64,000 bases of DNA from Prinia subflava. Taxonomy: Eukaryota > Chordata > Aves > Passeriformes > Cisticolidae. Shown here in pieces: positions 48,383 through 61,659 of this stretch; the first letter of the stretch is position 1; each line of letters begins with the position of its first letter. A program made the translations under genes and the position numbers. The notes below the pieces were generated by a model. That model was not told the DNA's origin. It searched no databases and saw only the letters and a program-made list of their open reading frames with translations. The DNA lies in assembly GCF_021018805.1 (NCBI RefSeq), contig NC_086248.1:53139485-53203484 (forward strand), written 5' to 3'.

Positions 48383-51300
48383 CTTGAGCCTGAGTATTTC
48401 ATCTTAATGCACTTCTTAACTCAGCTTTGTAGGTGGCCTTTAGAGTTACAAAAGTTCACTTCGTTCAAAACTTGATCCAGGTACTTGTTTCCCGGAGAAA
48501 ACAGATTTAAGTGTTAGCACTTGTTCATATTAAAGAGCTAGGTAGGGATCTGCAACACAAAAGATCCTCTAAAGCTTTATGCAAAATTGTGATATTAATC
48601 ATTCAAAGGGAGAATGGTGAAAACAGATAGGAATGGACACAGGAATTCTTTTATTCAGACAAAACGTCTAAGGTTTATCTTATTTGCATATTTCTTAGAT
48701 CTGTAAAAATTACATTACACATGTGTAGATTGGAAAAAGATCTAATTTATGTTTTCCACAATGCTATTCATTTGCATTATTCAGTGGCCACCCCCTGTAG
48801 CAGATACAGGCACTGTGCTGAGAGGTCTCCACATCATGCCATGGCATGGCTGGGGAGGAAGGATGGGCAGAAAACACAGCAAAGCAGAGCTCCCTGAGTT
48901 GGCCACACTGTCAGAGGTGTCCATGAGACTGCCTTCCTGCGGGACAGTCAAGGGCTGGATTTGGTGCTGTCCCCATGCTCCAAAACCCTCAGATATGACC
49001 CAAACTTCCCGAGCAATGGCTTCTAGCCCGTTCTCACTCACAGGCTCACTGGCAGCCTCCTCCTGCCTGTGCACATCCCCATCATGAGCTCAGGGAAGCA
49101 CTAAGCTTTCGGCAGGGCACTGCCATCTCCCTCCTGGGGCAGTTCAGCCAAAATGACCATCAGGACAGGGTAGCTCAGTGTTTCTAAATTCTGTTTTGCC
49201 AAGTGAGACTGTTCATAAAAACTGGCGTAGCATTTCCTTCTGTTGTTAAAAAGTCACATGTTACTGTGGATTATTTCAGCTAATCTTTGCAAAGTGCTTA
49301 AGTTTCATGTTCAAAGATGTTAAGCACATGTTTATATCTAATTCAACACCATTATTAAGGATTTTCAACAGGATTTGAGCAAAGGCAATAAATCTGGAAA
49401 GCAGCCATTTGACAAGTGCTATGACTGGCAGTGAGGACATCCAGCAATAACACAAACAGGGGCTGTGATGTTTTCAAAGCACTGTATGGCAACACCAGAC
49501 TGCATGAGTAGGTAGTGTCATTACTCCAGCACCATGTGGGCCAGCACACTATCTCTTTCTCGCAGTGGCTGGAGAAAAGGTCTTTTTTTTTCTCAAATTA
49601 CACTGTTGAATGAGGGGACTTCCATTTTCACTAAATTCTCCAGTTCACTGGTCAGCAGATCTATCAGAGGTGGTTTTGCTCAGGTACTAGAACCAAGAAA
49701 AGAGAGACCTGACATCCCATTACCTGCGAGAATGAATCCAGACCCCATCTTCCTGCTGCTGTTTTGCATGATTTTTTTTTCTTATTTGCTCCCCTGCCCT
49801 TGTAAATCTTCTTTGAAGCCTTTAAAAAAGGTATTTTTATTTCTTTAGAGATAATTTGTTCAAAATTGTAGTGCACAGGATGGGCTTTTTGAGTTGTTTA
49901 TCTTCGAATTCTGTGTGTACAGAGCAAGTGTGAGATGCAGATATGTGCCTGTTACTGACGCAGATGTACACCTGCAGACTTAGGGAGTCTCCCAACTGGT
50001 GTTTCACACAGTGCAGTATGTGTGAAATGGTCACATTTCAAGAGAATCTGCAATTTATTTGCGCCAAGTCCACCACTTTTAAAAAGCTTTGATTATTTTA
50101 AACCCTACCATGTGATTCTATTATTTTTATCTCTTGTAGACTGGTGGAAACCCCAAATATCTTCACAAATGAGACATCGATGCTGATCTGGGATAGGCTA
50201 GGTCTGTCTCTGACAAACCACCTCGGCTCTAGAGCCAGGAGAGAGAATAATGACTTAATTCTGTCATGAACTGGCAGTTCCCCTATTTGTTTGCTTTGTT
50301 TTGAGGAGTGAGGGTGAATCTGAGGCTTTGTTCTGACAGTGAAGGGCCGATAGTGTTAAAGCCATTTGCAAAAAGACTCTTGACTTGCAGCCTTAAACAC
50401 CTGAGCTATTCTCATCCTAAACTTCTCCTCAGCAGATTCTGCCAATCATGACAAACTACGTGAAATTTGTGGTGAATTTGTGATGTGCAGAAAAGTCCAC
50501 GAGGGACTAATTTGACACCATCAGATGCAATTTTCCTTCATTACCCTAAGGCAAGATTTAAACTAGTTTCCAGGGGTGAGAGGTTATTCCATTAATCCAG
50601 GGCGCTTGCCCCAGCAGGCTGCCACCTAGACAGTCTGGGGCATCATTAAGTGGATATATTTCTCCTGATTTCTTGGTCTTTTCTGGGGTTTTTATTTTAG
50701 AGTGGCACTTTCATTCTTAGCCTTCAGATAGATGCCTCTTTTCATAGGCAGACCAATCTCTACCAAAGCCTTTCCTGCAGCCTGTTTTTGCAGGAGAAAA
50801 CCAATATTTAGGCTCAGTCAGCCCAACAAATTCGGTTAACCCTGTGTTGTCTGGAGTGGAGGGTGAGGAGAGCAGGGATCCTCAGTGAAGCTCATATAAC
50901 ACAGGGAGGCAGAGATGAGTGAGAGTATGTGGAACACAGAGGCAACTCAGGCTCTGTAGGGCAGTTCCAGCCATCCCAAAACAAAGCCACCTCTGCACAC
51001 ACTTACTCTGTAAGTATCTGGGCATCTGGGAAGAGATGAGAGCTTTAGCACAAGGCCAGGCTCAGCTAAGCATCTGCCCTCATGTGACCTTGTGCCTGAA
51101 GCACTGCATCATCTGGTGTCTTGGCTCAGCACAAGGCTCTCCAAGCAGTCTCCCTGCAGGACCAGCCCCGGTGCAGCAGAGCTTCCCAGCTTTGGAGTCA
51201 TCCTCAAACAAAGCAGCTGCCTGGCTTCTGGATCCCAGCAGGCACTGGAAGAAGTACAGCCCTGTTCCCATGGGATTATCCCTGAGTGACAAGCCTTTGT

Positions 51301-51999
51301 CACAGTGTCTCTAACCATGGCACAGCTACCCTGCCAGCCACAGAAACTGCACAACACTAACCAAAGCTGTGCAGATGTTAATGCTGACCAGCACCGGGTG
51401 AGACTGCAGAGTCCTGTCCCATACCCATCTTATATTTATTCTGGACCCCGTTCTACCAAAATCCAGCACAAAAAGTTAGTGCCTCAAGGAAGAATGGTAT
51501 TTGCAATAGCTCAGTCTATTAAGCTTTTTTTCTCCTTCTTTTGGGTTTCTCCTTTAGCTTCAACTTGAAGAAAGTTGAGTTTAGTTTAGTTCTGTGTCTT
51601 TGTGCCTCTCCCTTTCGCACATGCCAGGGAACATACTGCTTGTGTGAGATTTTGCAAAGGACAGAAGGAGAGCTCCTCCTCTCTGGTTTTGGTAATGAGC
51701 TAGGAAAGCAAGGACAAAAAAACAGAGAACTTTACTCTTTAATCCTGGGTAGGAGACAGGACCTTCTTAAGGTTCTCTGTGTAAGTGGTTTAGTTGAACC
51801 AGGGAACTTTTGGAGCAGCAGAGACATAACAACCCTGAATCTGTGAATATTGCAGTGTTTGTCTTTGGCAGTAACTTGGAAAAGGCACTGCAGAGGCAGG
51901 AACAAGAATCCCCAAGAGGGCAGATGCAACATAATCTGCCCCAGTACAACATTCTATGCGGTTTTAATAGCTGGCATAAATCCCAACTAGTGAGGTAGT
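48383..51999. other. unique sequence, no gene seen
   Basis: No repeat family or exon recognised. GC-richer patches at 48.78-49.09 and 50.9-51.4 kb give overlapping open frames on both strands (up to 131 codons at 50919-51314). The simultaneous opening of several frames is a composition effect, not coding evidence. Confidence 0.5.
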
Positions 52000-52240
52000 T
52001 TCACCTCTTTTAAAATGCCTTTTTAGTTGTCAAGAAGAGCTGTTAAGTGAATTAAAATGAGCTAGTATTAAGAAATGAAATAATATTTATATAGGGCTTG
52101 GATGGGTTTGACTTCACCTCTCCAACTAAACTGGGTGAAGGCAAAATGTTGGGAACTGATGATTACTGAAAAATAATCTGGTTGAGGAATGTTTATTAAT
52201 TTAAAGTTAATTACCTGTCCCTAAAGGGTTTTATATATGG
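52000..52240. other. weak candidate conserved non-coding element
   Basis: Contains CTTTTTAGTTGTCAAG, GAATTAAAATGAGC, AACTGATGATTACTG, GGTTGAGGAATGTTTATTAA (forkhead-like TGTTTAT core) and TTAAAGTTAATTACC. The density of homeodomain and forkhead-like cores is suggestive but not beyond chance in AT-rich DNA. Confidence 0.2.
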
Positions 52241-55200
52241 TTTTATATATATGTGAAAATTCTTGTCTTGAGGCAGACAACTCTGCAGTCTGGATCACCT
52301 GAGAGTACAAATCTGGGCCACAGTACTTCTGATGACAGCATTGCATTTCTATCGTTAATTAGCATCTCATGGAGCTAATGCTATTCACTGTCTTTCAAAA
52401 ACTGCTCAACAGACCTGATTTTTGCCACTGGTTCTCTGCCTTTTCAGCCCTCCAAGGCACAATGGGAAGCAGACCCCATTGCCACGTAAGAGTGCTTGTA
52501 ACACACGCTTCCACAGGAGGAAGAAGACAGGCTTGGATGCATCTGCTTTCAAGATCAGCAATTGATTTGAGGGAAAAAAAGAAGGGGGAAAAAAAAAAAA
52601 AGAGGAAAAGCCATTTGAACTGAATTACTGGCACTACTATTTTCACCTCTCCACAACCTAGCTATGACTTCCAGTGCATCCTGAGTTAAGAGTTCATCAT
52701 TCCAGCTGAACTTAATGGGAGTATTTTCACAAGAGTTGTGTTGCAATACCTAATAAGCTTGGTTGTGGGCAAATGTCTTTTGCTGTGTCTGTACTGATTT
52801 TAGTCTAAAGAACATTCCCACTGCTGCAGTTCCACCAATAGGTAGGAATATTTGTAACCGCTGTGACTGATCACTGTTAATTCAACCACCATTTTTGTAT
52901 CTTCTTTCCATGGCCCAGGGCAGATTGCAGTGTTTGCACATTGGTGGCTGCTGCTGCCTTGTCCATGCCAGATCTCCCACCATCAGTATCACAACAGAAG
53001 TTCTGCTGAGAAACAAGTCATAAAGAAAATGAGATTTTCATCAGGTTCTCTCTGTCTCCACTTTCTTCATGGACATGATAAAAAAATTGTTTTTCTTGAG
53101 TTCACTGTGAAGACTAACAAGTCAACACTTATAAAGGCCTTTGAAGATGAAAAGTGTGAAATATTCCACTCAGTTATAAAAGCATAGATGAGGTCAAAGC
53201 AGCAACCAGTCATCTAATTTGAATAAAATATCCTTTTATAATGTTCTAATATTATAGATGCTGCTTTTTGAATTTGATGGGCAGTAGTCAATCTCTGTGT
53301 ATAAACAGTGACACCAGAATCTGCACTTCCTCCTTTTGAACTTTGGAAAAACTGATCCATCTCATTTAATAATGAAAAGAAAAAATTGGGAAGAGAGAGA
53401 AAGAGAGAAAAACAAGGCAGAGAAGAAAAATATGTTCTTTGAGCCAGTGTGAGGTGGAGGGCAATGTTTCATATTAACCCTGGTTTCCTCTTTATACATC
53501 TGATTTCTTTGAAAAACACAACCATAGTTCATCCACCGGTCCTATGGCCCACATTGTTCCTAAGGGAGACTCAATGCTCTGGCTAGAAAGAACTAAAAGG
53601 AAATATATTGCTGAGGAATTTAACCAATTTTTTTGAGCTAGCAGCTTAGTAAGAACAGAGGATGCACTGAAGCTAAAGTTTCTTGTGAAAATCATGGTGT
53701 GTTCATTGATGCTACCTGGAAAGTTTGAAGTACTTTCAGCCAGGGTCAAACATAAACCATTGGATTGCATTTGGTTGGATTGGGTTAGGTAGGGTAAGGC
53801 ACCTTCTGGAATATGGAGAACTAGAAATCCAACCCTTGTTCCTCTTCTCTCCAAACACAGATATCAAGGTGGCTCTCCCTTGATGTAACCAGTGATGTCT
53901 GATCAATTATTTCCTTTTTCCAAAATAAGCTAGGACTTTTCCATCAGGGAGACTGACACAGAGGAAGGGACATCTTCCAGCCTGCAGTGACAGGGATGCT
54001 CAGCAGCTCAGCAGAGAGCTGGACAGTGAGAGGAACCTGGGCAATGTGCTATACCTGGACCTGGAAAGCTGGAAAGAACAAGGACAGTAAGCTGTAGATG
54101 ATGGGCTAGAAAAGCCTGTGTCCATGTGATGCAAACCATCAGGTAGGATGTTGCTTTCAATTTCTTGCTGTGGAGTCCATAGCAAGTGTAATGGCAAAGA
54201 GGGGCATGGGCACGGACTTCCCACAGGACAGACAAGCTTCCTCATCACCCTAGGAGACAAAGGCACGAGAGGAGGGAGGGAGTGGTGCTTTCCAGGGATT
54301 TATGCAAAATGCCTCAAGCCTGGGTGAAAAAAAGCTAACAAGAATGATTTTGGAAATCGGAAATGTCAATGAGCTTAGAGTTTATTTCTCATACTCTATC
54401 AGTTGCCTGACCTTTCCTCTACACATTTCTTTGTCTATACACAATAGTGCAGAAGGGAACTTATTTCATCTAACTTTGGGCATTCACATATTTTAGGACA
54501 CTATTCAGGTCAGCTCTTTTAGACATAAATCACAAGATGAATAAATCAGTTATAAAATACCTGTGTCTTTCCACTGACTACAAAAGCAGTTGAGAAAACA
54601 ACTTCATATACAGATATGTGGTCAGGTCAATTTTAACCCCATGTCTACACCCCCCACATCATTCTCATTTCCCCCATGAAAAAATACAGATCCCCTCATG
54701 GCACAGAGCTCAGCACAAGCAGGGCTCTGCTTGCTGAGTTTCACCAGGTTGTGTTCACTGATGAGTGAAACCAGGTTGAAATTCAACTGCTAGCTCTAGC
54801 CTCCCACTCATTATCTCTGCTGAGTGTTTAGATCTCAGGGAATTTGTGGAGTTTCTGAGTTTCCAGACACCAGATAGTCTTTTCTGTGAGGCAGTGGGCA
54901 TAATTCCTTCAATGATTGTGGAGGAATCTCTAGAGGGGAACCTCATGAGCATTGTTCACTCTCTCCTCTAAGGGAAGAAATTGAACTTGGTTTTCTGACA
55001 AATGCTTGTTTTCTGCTGTTGTCAGAAAGCCAGGAGACATTTAGCAGCTGTAACAGTGGAAGCTAAATAAAAGCAGAAAATTTCCTGTCTGCTGCTACTC
55101 TAGATAACTATGCAAAGTGAGGTTAAAGAGAGGTAGATCTGCTCCAGGAGACACTGTCACCCAAAATAATTTTTGAAGGGGCACAGTCTTCCCTCCCCTT

Positions 55201-55850
55201 GCCCTTTGATATCGGTTTAATTCCATAAAGCACAGTCCAGTGATCACTGTAAGCTAAGGATAGTTGTATATTCAAACTATATATTAATGTCAAAATGAAC
55301 TTGTTTTTTAAGTAGAATATGGCCACAGCCTTCCTCCAAGATACCAGTGTGCAATTGATGTGGTATCAGTTTCAGAGTTATGTTTCTACTATAAAGTTCC
55401 CATGTTATAGACCTGGTGTCAATAGACACTGTAGTCACACGAATTACAGTAGAAAATTGACTTTGATACAAGCAATAGCACAATTTCTTTGAAATATGAA
55501 ACTCTTTCATTTTCTTTTCTACTTTTGTCTCCTAGGGCTCTGCTTCCTTCAAAGATAAAACTGATTGCTGGTTTCAAGGGCTTTTTATTGGCATGACAGT
55601 GACATGTCACTCTGAGTATTGCCTCTTAAGTGCTATTAGCACCTACCTGATCTGAAAAAGTACAAACATTCAACGAAAATTGCTGTATTAATAGACAAGC
55701 TTAAAATAAATAAACACGAAACAAACAGAACCTTTTAAAAGAAGGAACTGCAATTGAAATACTTTAAAGATAAATAAACTTTTAGATTTGACTCCCTCTA
55801 GAGTATATTTAAGGAAAAGCTTGAATCAGGAGATCCCTTTTTTGTTGCAG
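52241..55850. other. unique sequence with short A/G-rich patches, no gene seen
   Basis: A-rich/purine patches occur at about 52570-52610 and 53380-53430. No exon or transposon is recognised. The open frame at 53492-53854 (minus, 120 codons) has no identifiable family. Confidence 0.5.
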
Positions 55851-56023
55851 AAACTCACTGCAGTCCCACCGAAGTTCTCTCCAAGTGCAAGAATCCCTCT
55901 GTGCCCAGCAGCCTCTCACCAACAGAGCTCTCTGCCAGTTACAGCCAAGCCCCTGCAGCACTCAGACAAGAGCACGGCAGTGCCTCACTGGCACCAGAAA
56001 ACAAAGGTTTATCTTCTTTTTCA
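55851..56023 (+). other. possible exon, unidentified
   Basis: A pyrimidine-rich acceptor (CCCTTTTTTGTTGCAG, ending 55850) precedes an open stretch with more even base use than its surroundings. A good donor, TCA|GTAAGAGG, follows at 56024. In the frame with two bases before the first codon, 57 codons stay open and read as a Ser/Pro-rich segment (PSVPSSLSPTELSASYSQAP). No domain is recognised and no partner exons were found, so this could equally be a non-coding RNA exon or chance. The same frame stays open to 56104. Confidence 0.2.
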
Positions 56024-56700
56024 GTAAGAGGTGATAGAGCTGTAACTGTGCATGCCTATATTTTCCAAAAAGGAGACCAAAGCCTTCTTGTCTTCATCAA
56101 CTAAATGCAGTAAGAGGTCTCTCATTTGGTCTGCAGTGATGAGTCAGAGGAGACCCAAATCTCTGGGGAAGGTGTGGAACAGGACCTTCATTCACTTTGG
56201 CCTCTGGGAATTCAAACAAACTCAACACGGTGTTGCAACATCAGAAGATCCCAAATGTCTTTTTTTTTTTTTTTTTTTCCTAAAATGAGAATCAGTTGCC
56301 CATTTCAAAATGAGCAGAGCCAGTGTAGACACTTAGGTCATTACAAGCCTTTTGGTGAAACTCACTCAGTCCTGTTGTGAGGACAGGAGACACCAATTTA
56401 CCCTCTCTCTGTATCTGCTGCCACTCTGGGGAGCTGCACAGGTTTGTTTACAGGTGATAGCGAGATACTGAACAGAAGAAAAGGTAGCACAGAATAAACA
56501 ACTGAATTTTTGAGAAAGAACCCAGTGGTAACAAGGCACAGAATCTCTCAAAGCATTTATGTCTATGTTTCTAATGAAAAACAAGCAGAACATCAAACAC
56601 ATTCCATAAGTTTCATATGTAATAATGAAGAGGCAATACAGAACAGGCACAATTTTCCTTCTCTCTTTGCCAGAAAGTAAGATGAAAAAATACTTGGGTA
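56024..56700. other. unique sequence with a T19 run, no gene seen
   Basis: A run of 19 T spans 56260-56278. No repeat family or exon is recognised otherwise. Confidence 0.55.
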
Positions 56701-56788
56701 AGAAAAAGAAAAAAAGACAAAAAAGCGAAAAAGCAAAAAAGAAAAAAAAGAAAAAAAGAAAAAAAAAGAAAAAAAGAAAAGAAAAAAG

Positions 56789-56819
<31 letters not shown>

Positions 56820-56835
56820 AAGAAAAAAAGAAAAG
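56701..56835. repeat. A-rich low-complexity tract
   Basis: About 135 bases of A runs interrupted by single G (AAAAAAG-type units), with a few C near the left end. It yields a lysine-rich frame on plus and a phenylalanine-rich frame on minus, both artefacts of composition. No adjoining retroposon body was recognised to its left, so it is probably a decayed or expanded simple repeat. Confidence 0.95.
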
Positions 56836-57539
56836 TGTGAACTTACTGAGCTGCCTGGATGTGAAAATAGAGAAACTGGATTTCTTACTAACCAGGTCCA
56901 TTACTTTCCAGCATGTGATGGATTCTCAATTGCTAGGGCTTTTTAAGCCACAAAAGAAAGGGAAGAAGAAACCCAAAGTTTGCCATCTCTTGCTGCATCA
57001 ATGCATAGATAAATTCAGTCTGATTACAAGACATATACTGTACAGCAGTACCTCCAGGAATAAATTTGGATCACTATGCCATAGACTCCAGAGAGTCAAC
57101 ATGATATATTGCATCACATCCCCCTACACAAAGAGAATTCACTAACAAACATCACTTCCAAAAGTACCCCTTTATTCCACTTTTACATTATAGTTTCTTA
57201 TGAGATATCTCAGTGGATGACTTTGGTGCTTTGCCACATTTCCCTCAATCTATTTATATATGTTTGGTTGGAAAGAAAGTAAACATTGCAGGACAAACAC
57301 TTTATGAACCTTTGCTATTTTCATTTAATACTTGAACTGGAATTAGTTTTGCTTAAAATAAATAATAGTCCTGGAGTGGTCTGCAGAATGACACAAAATC
57401 TCCAAAGTTTGTTAAAATAAAAATAAAAAAGAAAAGAAAACAGAAAATAAGAAGGCATAAACCAGTGATTTATTTCTCATCAGAGAACACAGAAAATTAT
57501 GTCTGTTATGAGGGGGGAAAAAAACCAAAAACCAGCCTG
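56836..57539. other. unique AT-rich sequence, no gene seen
   Basis: No exon or mobile element recognised. An A-rich patch lies at 57411-57453. The 102-codon frame at 56837-57145 begins at the edge of the A-rich tract and has no features. Confidence 0.55.
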
Positions 57540-58030
57540 CCAGGTAGACTTTATCCTGCACAATATGTCGCTGGTAACAGCCTTCGGGGCAATTACTGCT
57601 CTTTGATTATAAATCGAATTGACTAACATGCCACCAGAAAAGCGGCAGCGTCGATGACTGTGTGATTCCCCTGCGCCCCAATAATGGATTAAACAAATGT
57701 TTCACACCTAAAGACTCTGGTTGCTTTTGGGAAAGCACAACTGGTTTCTCACAGGCAGAAAAGTGCTGGCTCACAGAGCATGTTGCTGCTGCCTGCTGCT
57801 CCCTTCCCACCTCACACACCCAGCGACTTGCTGCTTGTTTATTTAAATGACACTGTTGTTTGAAATGATGGGGGCTTCTTATCCTCTTGAGTCATGCATT
57901 CTCTGTCTGCGATCCTCTGTTTAGGCACTTTTAGCACCTCATTAATTACTAACTGCAACAAAGTCATGCTGTTTTGCAACTCTATTGCCTTTGTTAAGAA
58001 ATCTCAATCCTGTGTTAGAATGTGAAAGGG
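57540..58030. other. strong-looking candidate conserved non-coding element
   Basis: This is the most enhancer-like block in the window. It has GGGGCAATTACTGCTCTTTG, GATTATAAATCGAATTGAC, an unusual group of retained CpGs (AAAAGCGGCAGCGTCGATGAC, CTGCGCCCC), AATAATGGATTAAAC and CATTAATTACTAACTGC. The mixture of CpG and TAAT-rich cores in CpG-poor surroundings is typical of deeply conserved vertebrate enhancers. No frame stays open across the block. Conservation itself was not tested. Confidence 0.4.
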
Positions 58031-58429
58031 GACTGTTATCTACCATATGCCCTGCTTGACTCCATACCACAAAATTAGCTTTCTAGTTCCTGAAAAACCT
58101 ATACATGTGCTCCTTATTGCATACCCCATGGTTAAAGCCTGGATTCTGCTAAGTAGCCTGCCAGGACCAACTGTAGAAGCTACTGTTGCAGATAAAGCCC
58201 CTTCTTAACTCCACACACTATAAATAAATGTTTCATCGAAGAATAAACCATTTCTTAACAATGCCCTTAAAAAGTCTTAATAATGTCCTTATTAAGCCTT
58301 ATTAATAAGTCCTGTTTCAAAGTGCTATCCTAGATGCCTTTCTATGAGTCTGTGGGTACTAAAACCCTCTCAGTTAACTATTAAAGATAAGTAACTAACA
58401 GATTAGGCAGTCGGAGATACTATTTCACA
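58031..58429. other. AT-rich spacer with palindromes
   Basis: At 58276-58296 CTTAATAA and TTATTAAG form an 8-bp stem around TGTCC. The perfect 12-bp palindrome CTTATTAATAAG follows at 58298-58309. No gene or repeat family is recognised. Confidence 0.6.
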
Positions 58430-58680
58430 CTTAGATGGAAGGTTGGGGGGACAATATCATGTAAGGCCGATGAAAGTCTTCCTTGTGATGCTCTGAATGT
58501 TATCACTGTATGTAAACTCTGCAGGCACATTGCAGCAGATTGATGCGAGAGGTAAGATCCAAAAGGGATTTTGATAGCTGTGCCGAAAGCTGTGATTTAA
58601 GAATCATCTTCAGCAGCAGCTGAGGCTGGAAGAACCTAATTAAATTCACAATGTCCTTCCTTGTTTGGGGTGAATGCTCC
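58430..58680. other. candidate conserved non-coding element
   Basis: Contains CAATATCATGTAAGGCCG, AATGTTATCACTGTATG, GATTGATGCGAGAGG, AGCTGTGCCGAAAGCTGTG (a short direct repeat of AGCTGTG around a CpG) and CCTAATTAAATTCAC. Dense TGAT/TAAT cores with retained CpGs continue the pattern seen 0.5 kb upstream, so the two may form one regulatory cluster. The call is tentative. Confidence 0.33.
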
Positions 58681-61659
58681 TCAGAGTACAGCTCCTGCAG
58701 AGATCCAGAGCCAGCACAGGCAGGACTCTTGCGTGAGCAGATTGTCGGCCAAACAGAGCTAAATTCACTGAGGATCTAGACCCAGCTACCAGGGGAACCA
58801 GGCCCCTCTCAGCAAGCAGTGTGTAAAAACTTGTTTACAAAACAGGGACAGAGAAATAGAAATGGTAACAATAGCAACTTTTCTTTGTGGTTCGGGTATA
58901 TGCAGCCAGAAGACACCAGTTTCTGCTCATAAATTTCCATTTAATGTGAAATGTGCAAGCATACTTTCAAAAAAGAGACAGAAAATAAGATCTCCCTTCA
59001 TGTGCTTTAAAATCAATTCCTCCTTATCATCTGACACCAAGAATGTTTATGGTGGCACAGATGCAGCAAAGCAGCCTGTGAAGCAACCTCAGCCAAAGAA
59101 TCGCATAACTGAGAGCTCAGGGTGTGGGGTGCAATTGCACCCTGAATCATACTCCCATGGAAGGTACTCATGGAGTGTGGGTCCACATAGCAGCCAAGTT
59201 TCATTGCCATTGGGCTAAAGGGAACTCCAGAAAAAGACACAGCTGACCCTTTTTTTTGAAAGAAAGGATCTCAATTTCTCCCCTGATGGAGGAGGCTGGC
59301 TGACTCAGGCATGAATGGATATTTAGAAAATCCTAACTGGTCTGAGTGTTTCCTTATTGCTAGCTCCTGCTTGCTCTCAATTCAGGATGAGTGTTGATTC
59401 TGAGCAGATTGGAAAGAACACCTATTGCGACAGTTTATTTGGAGAGTTTAGACATCTAAATACTGAATGTTGGATGTCACTTGCAAAGCCATATACCTAC
59501 AAGATAGGATTTGCTCTCCTAAATTGAAGAGGTTTCCCTGTTTCATGAGATCTTGGCTTTCAAGTTGTAGCTATCTGATGCCTGATTTGTAATTTGTTCA
59601 ATGTAGCAGATGTAGATATTAGCTTAGCAGAAGATCCACATCACTAAATCCTTGTTATTCAGTGACCAGTCATCAGCCTCATGCAAAAAGAGAACTAAGT
59701 TCAGAAGTAAAACACAGTGTGGTTCTTTCCATTCATGCACAGTGGTCAGAAATATGCTGGAAGGTACACAAAAAAGGGTAAGGCTCTCACTAGGGAATGT
59801 CTGTCTCTTCAGAAAAGTACAAGGGCTTTTTTCAGTTCAGATGAACTGAATGCAAAATATGAACTGATGCAACATATCCAATTGCTTCAAGCTCTCCAGG
59901 CATAGTGATGTACATCAGCTTAAAACTCCTTCTGAAGAGTATCATGTCACTGATGCACCAGAGTCAAGCAGAGAATAATATTCTTCAGGATTGTCATTTT
60001 GCAATATTCCAGAATTTCGGTTTACGCCTTGAAATAAGCAACAAGAGCATCTGGGTACAGAAGTGTTCCAGGCTACTCAGCACTATCTGCCTAATACTGA
60101 AACATCCCATAGAATAAGTATCAGTGGCACTTTTACCAATGTCTAGTGAAGGACAGGGCAGGGTAACCCATGGCTGCACATTCCGTTCCTCATGTGGAGA
60201 CAGTGGCTGCCCAGTTCCTTAGCTACACCTCCTACAACCCCGTAATACCTCTTATGACTTCAGGCCACTGGAGCTGAACTGCTTCAGTATATTCTGGCAC
60301 TGGGATGGCCTTGTTGAGGACAGCTGGAACTGCAGCACTGTTGATGAGCTTCATCAACACTGCACCATCATCCTTCTTCATGCCCACCTGCTCCTCAGTA
60401 TGAACACCAGGCAACAACCCACGCCATGTCAGGATGAGCACACACATACAGAAATGGGCTTGTTCCCTTGTCCCTGCCTTTCCAAGGAACCCGACATTTG
60501 TAATTTCAAATACAGTAGTGAGATTGCTTCACTGACCTATTTGACACACTCCCTGCCCTTACTGTTTTCCATGTCAGGTTTTTCATTTCCTCATAGTCTA
60601 TCAGACCAGGAAACTGAGTATGCTGAAAAAATTCTTTTTTGTGTTTCATTTTTTAGCTGGATGTTTCCCAAACCCTTGGTCCAACAGAGCCCAGGAAGTG
60701 GGAATGAGCAAGTCACTTGGGCAAGCGTGGAATCTACTTAGACGGACATTAATACCAAAGAAATTCACAGGAAACACTTCCAAAGTGAGAAAACAGCTCC
60801 TCCCAAATACTGAAATCATAGAGAAATCAATGCCTAGACAAATGGATGTGTCAGACTGTGAACCTTTGTTGCTTGTTACTCACATCCTCCAGCTTTACCC
60901 AGTGATAGTTCCACCCTGTGGGCTGTCACCACAGGAGAAGCAGACTTGGGCAAACTGATGCATGAATTTAAGCCAGTACAGTTATTCTAGTATTGCCTTC
61001 TGGGTGGTTAAAGTTAGCCTACATCAAAAGTTTGGTTTAGTTTTTTTTTCAATTTAGCATGCATTAGAAAAACATTTATGTTAATTGCTTCTGTTCTAGA
61101 ATGGGTATTTACACCCAAAATACACAGATACTCCCATGGCAATGCTGAGATTTTTTCCTTGCAGACACAGTTGCTGTAGGCACAGAGTCTGCAAACACAG
61201 AACAAAAAGTTGGTCTGCATCCCAAGAGTTTTACAATCGGATCACAAGTCCAAGAGACGACCAACTGATAGATGAATACAGGGAAACAATGACTTAGCAT
61301 GGTTTGATCATCCTCATATTAACTGCTAAAACTTCCTCTGTGCCAAAAACTTCTCATTTTGAGGCCTTCCTGTTGGGCTTTCTTAACTTAACTGCATCTG
61401 GAAGGTTTGTGCTGCAGAATTTGTTTGTGTGTTTTTCCTACAAATACGCCTTTTTTTCCCCCCACATACAATGAAACAACAATTCAGCCCTCCACCAGTG
61501 TGATCCCGAAGACCAGATCCAAACCTCTCTCACACTGATAAAAGGTCAAGCTGACAGCAGCAGGCTTTGGACCTGACCCAGACAGAGGGGTAGTCCAGAT
61601 CGACATGCTAATTTAGGACCTGATCCTGTAAACTTTGATTACACTGGGATTTTATTACA
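58681..61659. other. unique sequence, no gene seen
   Basis: No repeat family or exon identified across 3 kb. The open frames at 58862-59218 (118 codons), 60400-60741 and 60620-60958 (about 112 codons) show no domain and lie beside stop-rich sequence. Confidence 0.5.

Noticed and set aside
50919..51357. 131-codon plus frame with 65-, 70- and 82-codon frames overlapping it
   Set aside because: Open frames on both strands at once indicate GC-richer composition, not coding selection.
54000..54260. Possible CR1 or other LINE coding piece (phrases like GCTATACCTGGACCTGG)
   Set aside because: Only one short phrase resembles LINE reverse transcriptase DNA. The surrounding sequence does not follow the order of CR1.
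56593..56901. Minus-strand frame rich in Phe and Ser, and its plus-strand Lys-rich partner
   Set aside because: Products of the A-rich low-complexity tract.
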